64,000 bases of DNA from Sambucus nigra. Lineage: Eukaryota > Streptophyta > Magnoliopsida > Dipsacales > Adoxaceae. The translations under genes and the position numbers were made by a program. The notes beneath the pieces were generated by a model that saw only the letters and a list, made by a program, of their open reading frames with translations, had not been told where the DNA came from and searched no databases. Location of the stretch: contig OX422208.1 of assembly GCA_949130495.1 (NCBI GenBank), forward strand, positions 639,696,523 to 639,760,522, written 5' to 3'. This document shows positions 1 through 10,850 of this stretch, piece by piece; position 1 is the first letter of the stretch, and the number at the start of each line of letters is the position of its first letter.

Positions 1-2666
1 TGGGTGTGAGATAAGAATTTTATAAATTTAATTGGATGTCAGTTCTGAGTGCATGGTTCAGTACAGATGGGCCGAGATAGTCAGAAAAGTGTACCCGGGG
101 TTAGTAAACGGGTCACGGGATATTTTGAGGCATAGTCGGGCCCACATAAGGGTATTTGAGTAACTTGGGCTTGGCCCATTAGGCTAAAATGGGAATAAGC
201 CTAATTACTTAGTTTAAAGGAAAAGGGAAACGGATAATTGGAGAGTGAAAAATAGATAGTGGGAGAGAAAACCCAAAGGAGCAGTTAAAGGCACTGGGAT
301 CCAATTTGGGGGACAAAGGAAAGAGCCAAAGGGGGATTTCATCATCAACCTTGAGAATCACAACTCAGGATCATACCCTATGAAACCATGAGGCAAGTGG
401 TTAACTTTCAATAGCATTTGTTTGTGTTTTCAATTCATATTTATGTAATGGAATACCTGAAATTCGTTTTGGGAATAAACGGGTACAAAAATGGGGTTTT
501 TGTAATTTAAACACAAGACGAGAATTGGTGTTGGAATTTATGGTGATGCATGATTCTGAACAGATATTTACCTTAGTTGTGATAAACCCAGAATATTATG
601 AATGAAATTGAGATGGTAATTTTGTGTTGAGACTGATTAACGAATAACTCGGGTTTTTCCCCAATTTAGAGAAACAGTAGGGAACAAAAATTTAATGGGG
701 TTTGGGGACTTTATGGGGGCTCCTTATGATGTTCTGGAGGTGTTATATTGATGAAAGGACTTGGGTTAGGCTATAGAAGGAGTTGGGATTTTATGTTTTC
801 GTCCATGGAAGAAACAGGTCTTTAGAGAAGACAAACACCTATTCGATCGATCGATCAATGGCTGGGATCGATCAATCAATGCTCGGGGATTTTTGGAAGT
901 ACGGTCAGTTTTAGTATATAAGGGAAATTTAATTAAAATTTCTCCCCCATGCCTTACTTAATGAGAAAAAAAAATATAGGACATATATTACAATCAATTA
1001 TGAGGGAAAGTAATTGGGATTTGGAGGAAATTTATGGGTGACACAATATGGTTAATTTTGGAGAAAAATATTCCAAAATAATTAAATACGGACCTAGTGG
1101 GCGAGTCCGGGTATATTGGTTGAGCGATACCAAGGTGTTAATTAATTTATATTGAAAGCTAATTAATTCGGAGTCGGGGATTTAGACTTGGGTATTATTT
1201 TATTTTCAGGCCACGAGAGCGAGTCCGGATATATTGGTTGAGCGATACCAAAAGTAATTTAATTAAGTAAGGCGCAAATTATTTAATAATTAGGGGATCA
1301 TAAACTCATGATAATTTATATAGGCTTTTGTTACGAACTTAGTACACGGTATATCCGGGGTATTTTATTTCTCTCTCTCGCTCTCTCTCTCTATATATAT
1401 ATATACGGTGTGCGATAGTATATATATGGTGTGGGCATTAATATCAGTGGCTAGATATTATTATTATATATACACTAGTGCTATCAGGGGAGGTTGCGCA
1501 TAGAGGGTGAATCCCCTATCTTGAGGAGTAGGGCGAGTATATCTCCAGGTCATAGCGTCCATTATATGGGTGAGGGGCATCTCAGTTTCAGGGAAGGAAT
1601 GTGACCGCGTCCAATATTTTTATTCATATCCAAGTTAGTGAGCGATTCTGACATGGAGTAACTAGGTTATGTGAATACACCTAGTGGGGTAGCACTTTCG
1701 AGAATATTCATCTGGTGAGTTATTACTCGGGAGGATGTTCATTATTAAATATTATTTCAACATATGTGTGAATGCTGTAATATGACTACATATATAATGA
1801 GATGAATAATTATATACGGGTTAATTAATACAGGCCGTGAATTGTATTATATGTATAACGGGTGTGAAAGTTACATGAATTTAAAAAGTGAAATGATTAA
1901 TTAAGTTAATGTTGATAATAACTTAGAAATCATAATTATGGAATACGCGGTTAGAGTAGGGTGGTTGCAAGGGGGTTATTTCGACTATCTAGTTATGGGG
2001 TAAATAACTAAGGAAATTAATTAAGGTGTTAGTTGTGCACATTAGAGCAGGGGTGAGGAGTTTCTCAAGGGAGAGAGACACTAACTAAAATATGAAGAGC
2101 ATGAATACATATTTATTACTGCAAGTTAATCATTTACTAAAATGTTTTGGGTTCTAACCCTTGCTATAAATATTTCTAAAAACCTTTTAGGTGTCCAGCC
2201 ACAGGGACACCAGACTTGATTCATTCCAGGGATTCGTTGGTGCAGCATATGTGGATGACGCGGGAGTTGATAGGCACCTCATTCTTTTCATTTCTAGTGT
2301 ATAAATTTCTTATCAGTTACTCGAGCATGTTGCTCACAGCTTTATTTAGTATTTATGTCTGACTTGTTTAGTTTTAATTATTATCTATCTTTACATTTGT
2401 TGGTTTTAAGTCGATGGTTATTCAGTCAGTTTATTTAGATGTGAATGGTTGAATTCAATTAACTATGATTGTTTATATTATTATGTTCCTGCCTGAGTAT
2501 TTTCTTTGAAATAAAGTAAGATAAAATTTGGCACTAGTCTAATTTTCTTACTTAGGTGGTTAGTAATTAAAAAGGCTACAGTGATGCTAAGAATGAACCA
2601 ACTGAGAAACCTGTTTTAATTTAATTTAGGACTGATCATCCGGGGTTAATTAGGCGGGGTGTCACA
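1..2666 (+). mobile_element. Partial LTR, Tekay/Del-type Ty3-gypsy element
   Basis: No gene is present. The stretch ends in GGCGGGGTGTCACA, the terminus of gypsy LTRs that begin TGTAACACCCC. It is diverged but colinear with the reverse complement of the LTR at 52379-55229: both share GAGATAGTCAGAAAAGT, a GTGTCCAGCCACAGG segment and the GGGGTGTCACA end. About the first 300 bases of the LTR lie outside the window. No primer-binding site follows position 2666, so this is a 3' LTR or a solo LTR, and 2667 onward is the target (a copia gag region). The target duplication cannot be checked because the other end is outside the window. Confidence 0.8.
1370..1405. repeat. CT then TA microsatellite inside the LTR
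   Basis: A (CT)n run interrupted by CG passes directly into (TA)n. It lies within the partial gypsy LTR and is simple-sequence DNA. Confidence 0.9.
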
Positions 2667-4300
2667 TGAATGCGCCATCATAACCTATTTCTTGCCTCTC
2701 AACATTACCTAAAGCGGGAATGAGGATCATCCTTCCAACCTTCTTAGATGTCTTCCCTAAAGTTACCTTGACCTCTCAGGAACATTCGAGATATCTCTCG
2801 AGTTGGGATACACGACATTTAAGTTTTTAATGAGGATTGGAGATCTCTGATAACACTAGCCACGATGTTGGTCAAATTGGTCTTTTACTAACCTAAAACA
2901 ATTAACTGCTCACATAAAGAAATCATCACTTTCTCAAGTTGACTCACTGATGCCTCACACTCTCTCTAAACTTTCAACTCTTTCTCTAAATCTAATAACC
3001 TAAGAGATAAATATTTATTTATCTTTTTAGTTTTTAAAATCCCGGTGTAAAGATCACTAAACGTCTTTTGGAGATCACTGTCTCCCTCACTCGAAATCTC
3101 ATCCCCACTCTCACTATAATTGCTCGAAACATCATTGAGACTTTCATGTTTACATATGTCCTCATCGGCGTGGGACAAACTAGAAGTGCTAATGTGAGTA
3201 GGCATGAATGCAACACATGGTTCATGTGGTGATTCTCCCCCAAAATCAATCGACTCGACTTCACTATCACTAAGAGTGACTTTATTTGCAACTTTCTTGC
3301 CCTTTATCTTAAGACTTATGGAACACTTATGTGCCTAGTACCCGTTACCCTCACATTCACAACACCTAATCTCTTCCTCCTTATCTCCCCCGATCGTTCC
3401 CTCATTCTTATTTTTATTTTTCTCTAAAATCTTTTCTTTAGAAGAATTATCTATTGAAAATTTGAGAAGCGTTTAAAATTTTTCACAAAAAGGGCAAACT
3501 TATCAACGTCAAAATCAACCTCAGATTCGAACTCACAAATTTTTTCTTTCTTCTTTTTCTTATTTTGATTATTTAAAGAAATCTATACTTCCCTAGGTTT
3601 AATAGTTTACGGTAACATATAAATCTCATATGTTTTAACATCTCCTACAAGTTCTTATAACCTAAGAGTCTCTAGGATCCATAATGAATTAAGAACAATA
3701 ACCTTAGTAATTAATAGAGGAAAGAGTGACATCAAAATTTTCTTAACTACTCTCGTCTCGGGAAACTTCTCACCCAAATTAAAACTATAATTAACTATGT
3801 CTGACAAACGCACATAAAACTCATCAAAAGATTCGGACTCTAGCATGGTAATGGTTTTAAATTAGGTGGTAAATTTTTTAAGCTTAGATGCCTTTACTGC
3901 GGTTGAACCCTCGTGAGTGAGTTGGGGGTAGCCCAAGATTCCATAGATGTGGTTCATGTCATAAAGTAGCGGAACTCATCAGGGTTATTGACTTCAGATA
4001 TAGCACGTAATCTACGAGAGTAAAAACTACTCCACTTAAATTTGTCCTCTATCCATTGAGAGATAGATTTAGGGCTAACAACATCATCTGTAGTGACTAT
4101 GGGTGGATTTCACCCTCTTTCACAAACTAACCAAACACATTCATAAATTTATTTTAAGTCTCACCTCATCCTAGCTTTCCAATTTGCATAATTGGAACCA
4201 TAAAAAATGGGCATTCGATCATACAAATTATCCTTTAAAATTCGGCCTTTTTCAAGATCATCCATTTTTCAAATAAAATTGATACCAAAGAAAAATTTTG
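2667..4300 (-). pseudogene. gag: Degenerate Ty1-copia gag
   Basis: Read right to left on the minus strand, scattered frames resemble the gag polyprotein (capsid and nucleocapsid) of Ty1-copia elements. The piece at 3655-3846 has the gag signature ESFDEFYVRLSDIVN followed by an IVRKVLRSLP-like stretch. A zinc knuckle near 3310-3370 reads as CX2CX4-Y-X4-C: its histidine has become tyrosine and an in-frame stop lies inside it. The Ser/Asp/Glu-rich piece at 2966-3205 is the spacer usual after the knuckle. Stops and frameshifts are frequent, so no protein is made. The left end is cut by the gypsy LTR at 2666; protease, integrase and RT would lie beyond and are not visible. Confidence 0.75.
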
Positions 4301-4333
4301 CGAAAAAAATATCACATGGTATTTTTGTGTAAT

Positions 4334-4349
4334 TGGCTCTAATACCCAT
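4334..4349 (-). other. Primer-binding site of the copia element
   Basis: On the minus strand the sequence is GGGTATTAGAGCC, close to the TGGTATCAGAGC site for initiator-Met tRNA. It sits between an LTR end (TCTCA) and the gag remnant, as expected for a 5' leader. Confidence 0.7.
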
Positions 4350-4914
4350 TTGAGAGTGTGTAATGCGAACTTAATGGAATGATTTATAATATGAAATTTC
4401 TAGTCATAAATCCTATTTTATCTTATTATCATAAGACATGAATCTAAGTGATAAAACATATAAGTAAAATTTGCGATCACATGGAAACTGAAAAAAATCA
4501 TTTTTCAAGGAAAAAGCCTTTTATATCATCACTTTAAAAACTTTACAAGACAGTCAACTTATAATACTACTTTATACAACCACAAGTATAACACGCAGCT
4601 TTCGTAGAATATCTAAAGAATACCACTCGTTCCTGAGACATCCATAGGTAGCGGTCCACCCTCAGTATCCACCAATTAGTTTTCAGCCTTTAGTCTTCAA
4701 CGATGATCCCTCCGAGTTCACAAGTAAGTAGTAGAGATGATCTCTCCACAATGAATATAACTCAACTAAGGTTCAAAACAATTTGCAAAATATATTTACA
4801 GATATGTTTGTGAATCAAAAGTGTTTTACAAACAAAAAAGGTTGAAAATTTTTGTAACATATATGCATAAATCATTTTAGCAAAAGTCTTACAAAATTTG
4901 GAGTCAAAACAGGT

Positions 4915-4921
4915 ACTTATA
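4915..4921 (-). promoter_or_regulatory. TATA-like box of copia LTR
   Basis: The minus strand reads CCTATAAGTACC, directly downstream of a cluster of palindromic motifs and upstream of the R/U5 part of the LTR. This is inferred from sequence and position only. Confidence 0.4.
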
Positions 4922-4949
4922 GGTTGTACATAAAATTCGAGGCAACGAA

Positions 4950-5178
4950 TTTGTTCAAATGAAAATTAAAGTCGTTCGAACGAGAAAGATATTTCCTTTG
5001 AATGACAATAAAGTTTGTTCAAACGAGACTCCAATCTCATTTGAACTAGCTTCTATTAAGCTTCAAACGAATTCAAATAGAACACCCTCATTGGATGTTT
5101 GTTTGATAAAAGATCAAACGACCCTCCAAATAAAAAGATAAATTCGTTCAAAAGAGATTATAATCTTATTTGAACAAG
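4950..5178 (-). promoter_or_regulatory. Cluster of TCGTTYRAACGA-like motifs
   Basis: It includes GTCGTTCGAACGAG at 4971-4984, TTGTTCAAACGAGA near 5016, TCATTTGAAC near 5038 and ATTCGTTCAAAAGAGA near 5142. Similar clusters occur in LTRs of other families in this window (18.4, 34.2, 46.3 and 54.0 kb). Confidence 0.5.
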
Positions 5179-5265
5179 TTAAAAAAGATTTCAAAATTAA
5201 AAGGTCTAACCTCAGCTTAAATAAAAAATAAACATCATAAATAAAGTTTATGAATAATTTTAACA

Positions 5266-6459
5266 CCAATTGTTTTATACCTTGGTGGGATGTAGGAAAG
5301 CCTTAAATGTTGGAGTCTTTTTGTCGTGATGGTACTTAACGGTTTGTAACGGGATACGATAAAATAGCCTAAACTATAAAAGGCCTAAACTATGAGCAGT
5401 ACCAGAAAAATTTCTCTTATATTTCCCAACCGATATGGATCCTTATCTCGTTTTATATAAACCTTATATAAAAATGAGTGCAGAGAAGAAGATTTTTGAG
5501 ACATTTTCAAGATTTTTGAGTTCCTTGTTTTAAAATTATCTCTTCAAGTTTATGAGTTTGTTTTGTGAAAAAATTTTCCAAACCAAAATCCTAGTTTACA
5601 CCCATGTTTGAGATCCAATAATACTACATATATATATGTCTGTTTGAGATCTCTTTTGTGTTGTATCAAAGTGGCTCGCTCTTCATACTATGAGTGTTTC
5701 CTGCGATGGATATCGTGTTTGGTATTGTGTGGAGGTTGAAATAATCATGAGATAAGTAAGATTAGTGGGATATCAAGACATGGGAAAGCACCTACATTGT
5801 GTGGTTGTTGAAAGGCATCCAATAGTGGATGTAAAGAAGGTAAAAAGGTATGAAGAAGTACATCAAGTCTTGAAGGCATCAAGTCTGTGAGTAAGCTGTA
5901 TGACTTAGAACAAGTCAGTTACCTTAGAATCTGGCAAAACCCCGCATAAGAATTGCATTGTACAACTTAAAAATAAGTTGGTGGACAATGGTGGCACGTA
6001 AAACCGACTCAAGGAGTGGTACGACTTAAAACAGGTCAGTCGTCGAAGTTTGTCATAAAATCCACCTGAAAAAGTTGGTACAACACAAGTTGGACTTATT
6101 AGCCTAGAATGAATATAAGCCCACCTAAGAATGAGGTGGCATAAAATCCATCTGAAATCGGTGATACAATAAAAGTCTAGAGGGTTGACCTAGAATATAC
6201 GAAAGCCCACCTAAAAATCTAGAGGTACAACTTAGAATTAACTTATTCGCCTATGATTTGGCAATAAAAAAACTATATTGGTGACACGGCTTAGTCACCT
6301 CAACCGGGAAAAAATCCACCATTCACAGTGGTACGATTTAAAGTTAGTCGATTTACCTAGATTAAGAACAACTCCACATATGAACGAGTGCTATGATCTT
6401 GAAGGATTCTTTATAACGCTCGTTTTGTTAGACGAACAAAAAGCAAAAAATACAAATTA
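5266..6459. other. Unassigned; possible LTR relic and weak ~60-bp repeats
   Basis: No credible coding frame is seen. Near 5440-5480 there is a TATA-rich start-like stretch on the plus strand, and near 5665 a TATCAAAG element weakly resembling a primer-binding site, so an old plus-strand LTR could end there. From about 5895 to 6350 the phrase GTACGACTTAAAACAGGTCAGT recurs in degraded form at roughly 60-bp spacing (near 5897, 5959, 6018, 6075, 6221 and 6330). Nothing else is recognised. Confidence 0.4.
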
Positions 6460-9400
6460 GCCTAAGATGGACAAATTCGTCCTACTTCGCTAAAGATAGT
6501 TAAATTACTCTCCAATAATCAAAATTGACCATTAACGGTGGAGTTGGTCTACGATGGACAACTTTGGCATAAGACTGATGAATTCGGCCTCTTCAGCCTC
6601 ATTTTCCCTAATATGGTCAAATTGATTTCCCATAATCATAATTAACCATTAATAGTCAGGTTGGTCTACAATGACCAACATTTGCCTAAGACGTATGATT
6701 TTAGCCTCATTTCACCTAAGATGGTCAAATTGATATATTGTGATTCTAATTGATCATTAATGGTCAAGTAGATCTAAGATGATCAACTTTACACTAAAAT
6801 GGTTGAATTTAGCCTAAATTGACCTAAGATGGTCAAATTGATCTCTTACTATCATAATTGGCCATTAACGATCGAGTTGGTCTACAATGACCAACTTCAG
6901 CATAAGATAGCTAAATTCGACCTACTTTGACTTCATTTGACCTATGACGGTCAAATTGATCTCCTATGATCAAATTTAACCATTAACGATCGACATGGTA
7001 TATGACGACCAACTTTAGCCTAAGACGGCTAAATTTGGACTTTTCGACCTCATTTGACCTAAGATGGTCAAATTGATCTCTCATAATCAAAATTGACCAT
7101 TAACCATTAGGTTGACCATGACCAACATTATCCCAACACGACTCACTTAGGCCTCCTCAATCTCATTAGACCTAAGATAGTCACATTCATCTCACGTGAT
7201 CATAGTTGACCATTAATGGTTAAGTTGGTTTATTATGACCAACATTAGCCTAAGACGACTAAATTAGGGCTCTTCAGCCTCATTTGACCTATGAAATTGT
7301 CAAATCATTCCCCTATGATCAAAATTGACCATTGATGATCAATTTAGTCTACGATGACCAACTTTAGCCTAAGGTGTTAGAATTTGACCTTTTTAACCTA
7401 AGATGGTCAAATTGATCTCTCATGGTCAAAATTGTCAATTAATGGCGAGTTGTTCTATGACAACCAACTTTATCCCAAGATGGATAATTTCAATATCTTT
7501 TGCCTCATTTTACCCATGATGGTCAAATTAATCTTCCACCCTCATAATTGACCATTGACAGTCAAGTTCATCTACGATGACCAACATTAGCCTAAGATGG
7601 GTGAATTTGGCTCCTTGGCCTCATTTGACATAAGATTCTCAAATTAATCTCCTACAATCATAATTGCCCATAAATAGTCAAGTTCATATATGACTACTAA
7701 CATTATCCTAAGATGGCTTAATTTGGCCTCTTAGACCTTATTTGACCTAAATGGTCAAATTGATCTCTCATAATCGTAATTGATTATTCAAGATCAAGTT
7801 AGTCTACGATGACAAACATTAGACAAAGATAACTGAATGTCACCTAATCGGACTCATTTAACTTAAGATAATCGAATTGATCTCATACGATCAAAACTAA
7901 CTATTAACGATCGAGTTAGTTAATGACAACCAATTTCAGCTTAAGAAGTATGAATTTATCATTTTCACCCTTATTTGATCTTAGACGATAAAATTAAGCT
8001 CTCATAATAAAGATTGTCCATTAACGATTAGGTTATTCTAACACGACCAACATTAGTCTAAGATGGCATATTTCGGTCTCATCGGCATCATTTGACCTGA
8101 GATGGTCAAATTGATCTCTTGCAATCATAATTGACCATTAATGGTCAGGTTGGTCAGCCTGAAATAGTGGAATTTGCCCTCTTTAACCACATTTGACCTA
8201 TGATGGCATAATTGATCTCCTACTATCAAAATTGACCATAAACGATCAAGTTGATCAACGACAATCAACCTTACCCTAAGATGGATAAATTCGGCCTTCT
8301 TGGCCTCATTTGACTTAAGATTGTCAAATGGATCTCTCATGATCATAATTAGGCATTATCTATCAAGTTGGTCTACGATGACCAACATTAGCCTAAGACG
8401 ATTATATTCTGCCTTTTAGACCTCGTTTGACGTAAGATGGTCAAACTGATCTCCTACAATCAAAGCTGACCATTAACGATTAACTTGATCTACGATGACC
8501 AACTTTAGCCTAAGACGGTTAAATTCAGCCTCTTGAATCTGAGATGGTCAAATTAATCTCTGAGGATCATAATTGACCATTAATGATTGAGTTAGTCTAC
8601 GACGACCAACTTAGCCTAAGACGGTTAAATTCAGCCTATTTCGGCCTCATTTGACGTAAGATGGTCAAATTTATCTCCTACGATCGAAATTTATCATTAA
8701 CGATCGTGTGGGTCTACGATGACAAACTTTAGGCCTAAGACGACTCAATTTAGCCCACTTCGGCCTCATTTGTCAAGTTGGTCTATGACGATTGACTTTA
8801 GCCTACGATGATTGAATTCAACTCCTTCAACCTTAGTTGACCTAATATGGTTAAATTCATCTCACATAATTATAATTCATCATTAGTTGTTAAGTTGAAC
8901 TAAGACAACCAATATTAGTCTAACATGGCTGAAGTCGGCCTCATTTGACTTAAGGTGACTTAAGATGGTCAACTTGATCTCCTATGATTAAAATTGACTA
9001 TTAATGGTCGAGTTGGTATTCGATAACTAACTTTAACCTAAGACGGCTGAATTCAGGCTCTTCAGCCTCAACTGACCTAACATGATCAAATTAATCTCCC
9101 ATGCTCATTATTCACCATTGACATTCATGTACGTCTACCATAACCATCATTAGACTACGACGACTAAATTTGGCCTCATCGGCCTCATTTGACCTAAGGT
9201 GGCCAAATTGATCTCTTACATTCATTATTGACCATTACAGTGAGGTTCATCTATGATGACCAATATTAGCCTAAGATGGCTGAATTCAACCTCCTCGACC
9301 TCATTTGACCTAAAATTTTCAAATCGATCTCCTATGGTCATAGTTGACCATTAACGGTCAAGTTGGTCGACGATGACCAATATTATCCTGAAATGGCTAA

Positions 9401-10850
9401 ACTCATCCTCTTCAACCTCATTTTACCTAAGATGGTCAAAGTTATCTCCTGCGACTAAAATTGACCATTAATAGTTGAGTTGGTCAATGACAATCAACTT
9501 TAGCTTAAGACATCTGAATTCAGCGTCTTCGGTTTCATTTGACATAAGATGGTCAAATTGATCTCTCACAATAAAAATTGACAATTAATGGTTAGGTTAG
9601 TATAAGATGATCAACAGTAGACTAAGACGGCTAAATTTGACCTCCTCAGCCTCATTTGACCTCAGATGGTCAAATTAATCTATCAAGATCATAAGTGACC
9701 ATTAATGGTCAAGTTTATCTACAATGACCAACATTAGCCTAAAATGATTGAATTCGGCCTTATCGACCTCATTTGACCTAAGATGGTCAAATTGATATTT
9801 TACGATCAAAATTGACCATTAACGATCAAGTTGGTCTATAATGACCACCTTTAGCATAAAAGAGATCAATTCAGCCTCTTCGACCTAGGATGGTCAAATT
9901 GATCTCTCACAATCATAATTCAGCATTAACGGTCCAATTGGTCTGTGATGACCAACTTTAGCCTAATATGGCTGAATTCGGCCTACTTCAGCGTCATTTG
10001 ACCCAAGATGATCAAATTAATCTCATCTAATCAAAATTGATCATTAACGATCAAGTGGGTCAAGGATGACAAACTCTAGCCTAAGCGGTTGAATTTTGCC
10101 TACTTCGGACTCATTTGACTTAAGATGGTCAAATTAATCTCCTAAGATCAAAATTGACCATTAGATGTCAAGTTAGTTCACGACGACGAACTTTAGCCTA
10201 AGATAACTGAATTTCATCTCTTCGACCTCATTTAAAATAATATGGTCAAATTGATCATTCACGTTCATAATTCACCATGGATGATAAAGTTGGCATACGA
10301 CGACTAACATTAGGCAAAGACTACTGAATTTGAACTCCTCGACCTTATTTGACCTAATGTGGTCAAATTGACTCATACGATCATAATTGACCATTAGCGG
10401 TTAGGTTAATCTGTGATGACCAACATTAGCCAAAGATAGTTGAATTCGTCCTCTTCGGCGTAATTTGACCTAAGATGGTCAAATTGATATCTCACGATCA
10501 AAATTGACCATTAACTATTTGGTTGGTTTACGACAAACAAAATTATCTTAAAGTGGCTGAATTCGACCTCCTCGACCTTATTTGACCTAAGATGGTCAAG
10601 TTGATCTCTTATTGTTATAATTGACCATTAACGGTTAAGTTGGTCTACAATGACTAATATTAGCCTAGAATAACTAAATTCATCCACTTCAACCTCATTT
10701 GATCTAAGATAGTCAAACTGATCTCCTACGATAAAAATTGACCACTAAAAATCAAGTTGGTCTACGATATCCAACTTTAGCATAAGGCAGCAAAATCCAG
10801 CCTCTTCATCCTAATATGGTCAGATTTTTCTCTCAGGATCATAATTGAGA
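6460..10850. repeat. Satellite A: tandem ~117-bp monomers, about 37 copies
   Basis: Monomers begin GACCTAAGATGGTCAAATT. Successive starts at 6821, 6939 and 7056 give periods of 118 and 117 bp; some units are shorter (e.g. 107 bp from 9775). Copies differ from each other at many sites, which indicates an old array. Each monomer is made of six sub-units of 19-21 bp, mostly GRYC-N6-GRYC-AAATT: GACCtaagatGGTC, GATCtcctatGATC, GACCattaacGGTC, GGTCtacgatGACC, GCCTaagacgGGCT-like, and GGCCTCTTCGGCCT. Short frames inside the array are shadows. The left edge grades into unrelated DNA near 6460; the right edge abuts satellite B. Confidence 0.95.

Larger units (their letters stand above)
4351..5265 (-). 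mobile_element. 5' LTR of the degenerate copia element
   Basis: The inner edge is set by the adjacent PBS (minus strand ending ...CTCTCA). The outer edge at 5265 is inferred from a minus-strand TGTTAAAATT start and is uncertain. No second LTR is available for comparison. It contains a TATA-like box at 4915-4921 and, upstream of that on the minus strand, a cluster of TCGTTYRAACGA-like motifs (4950-5178). Confidence 0.55.

Noticed and set aside
6460..10850. Satellite A derived from CACTA subterminal palindromes
   Set aside because: Both contain GGTCA/TGACC words, but the arms are arranged differently (GACC-N6-GGTC versus TCACGGTCATTGACCGTGA), and the flanking bases do not match.
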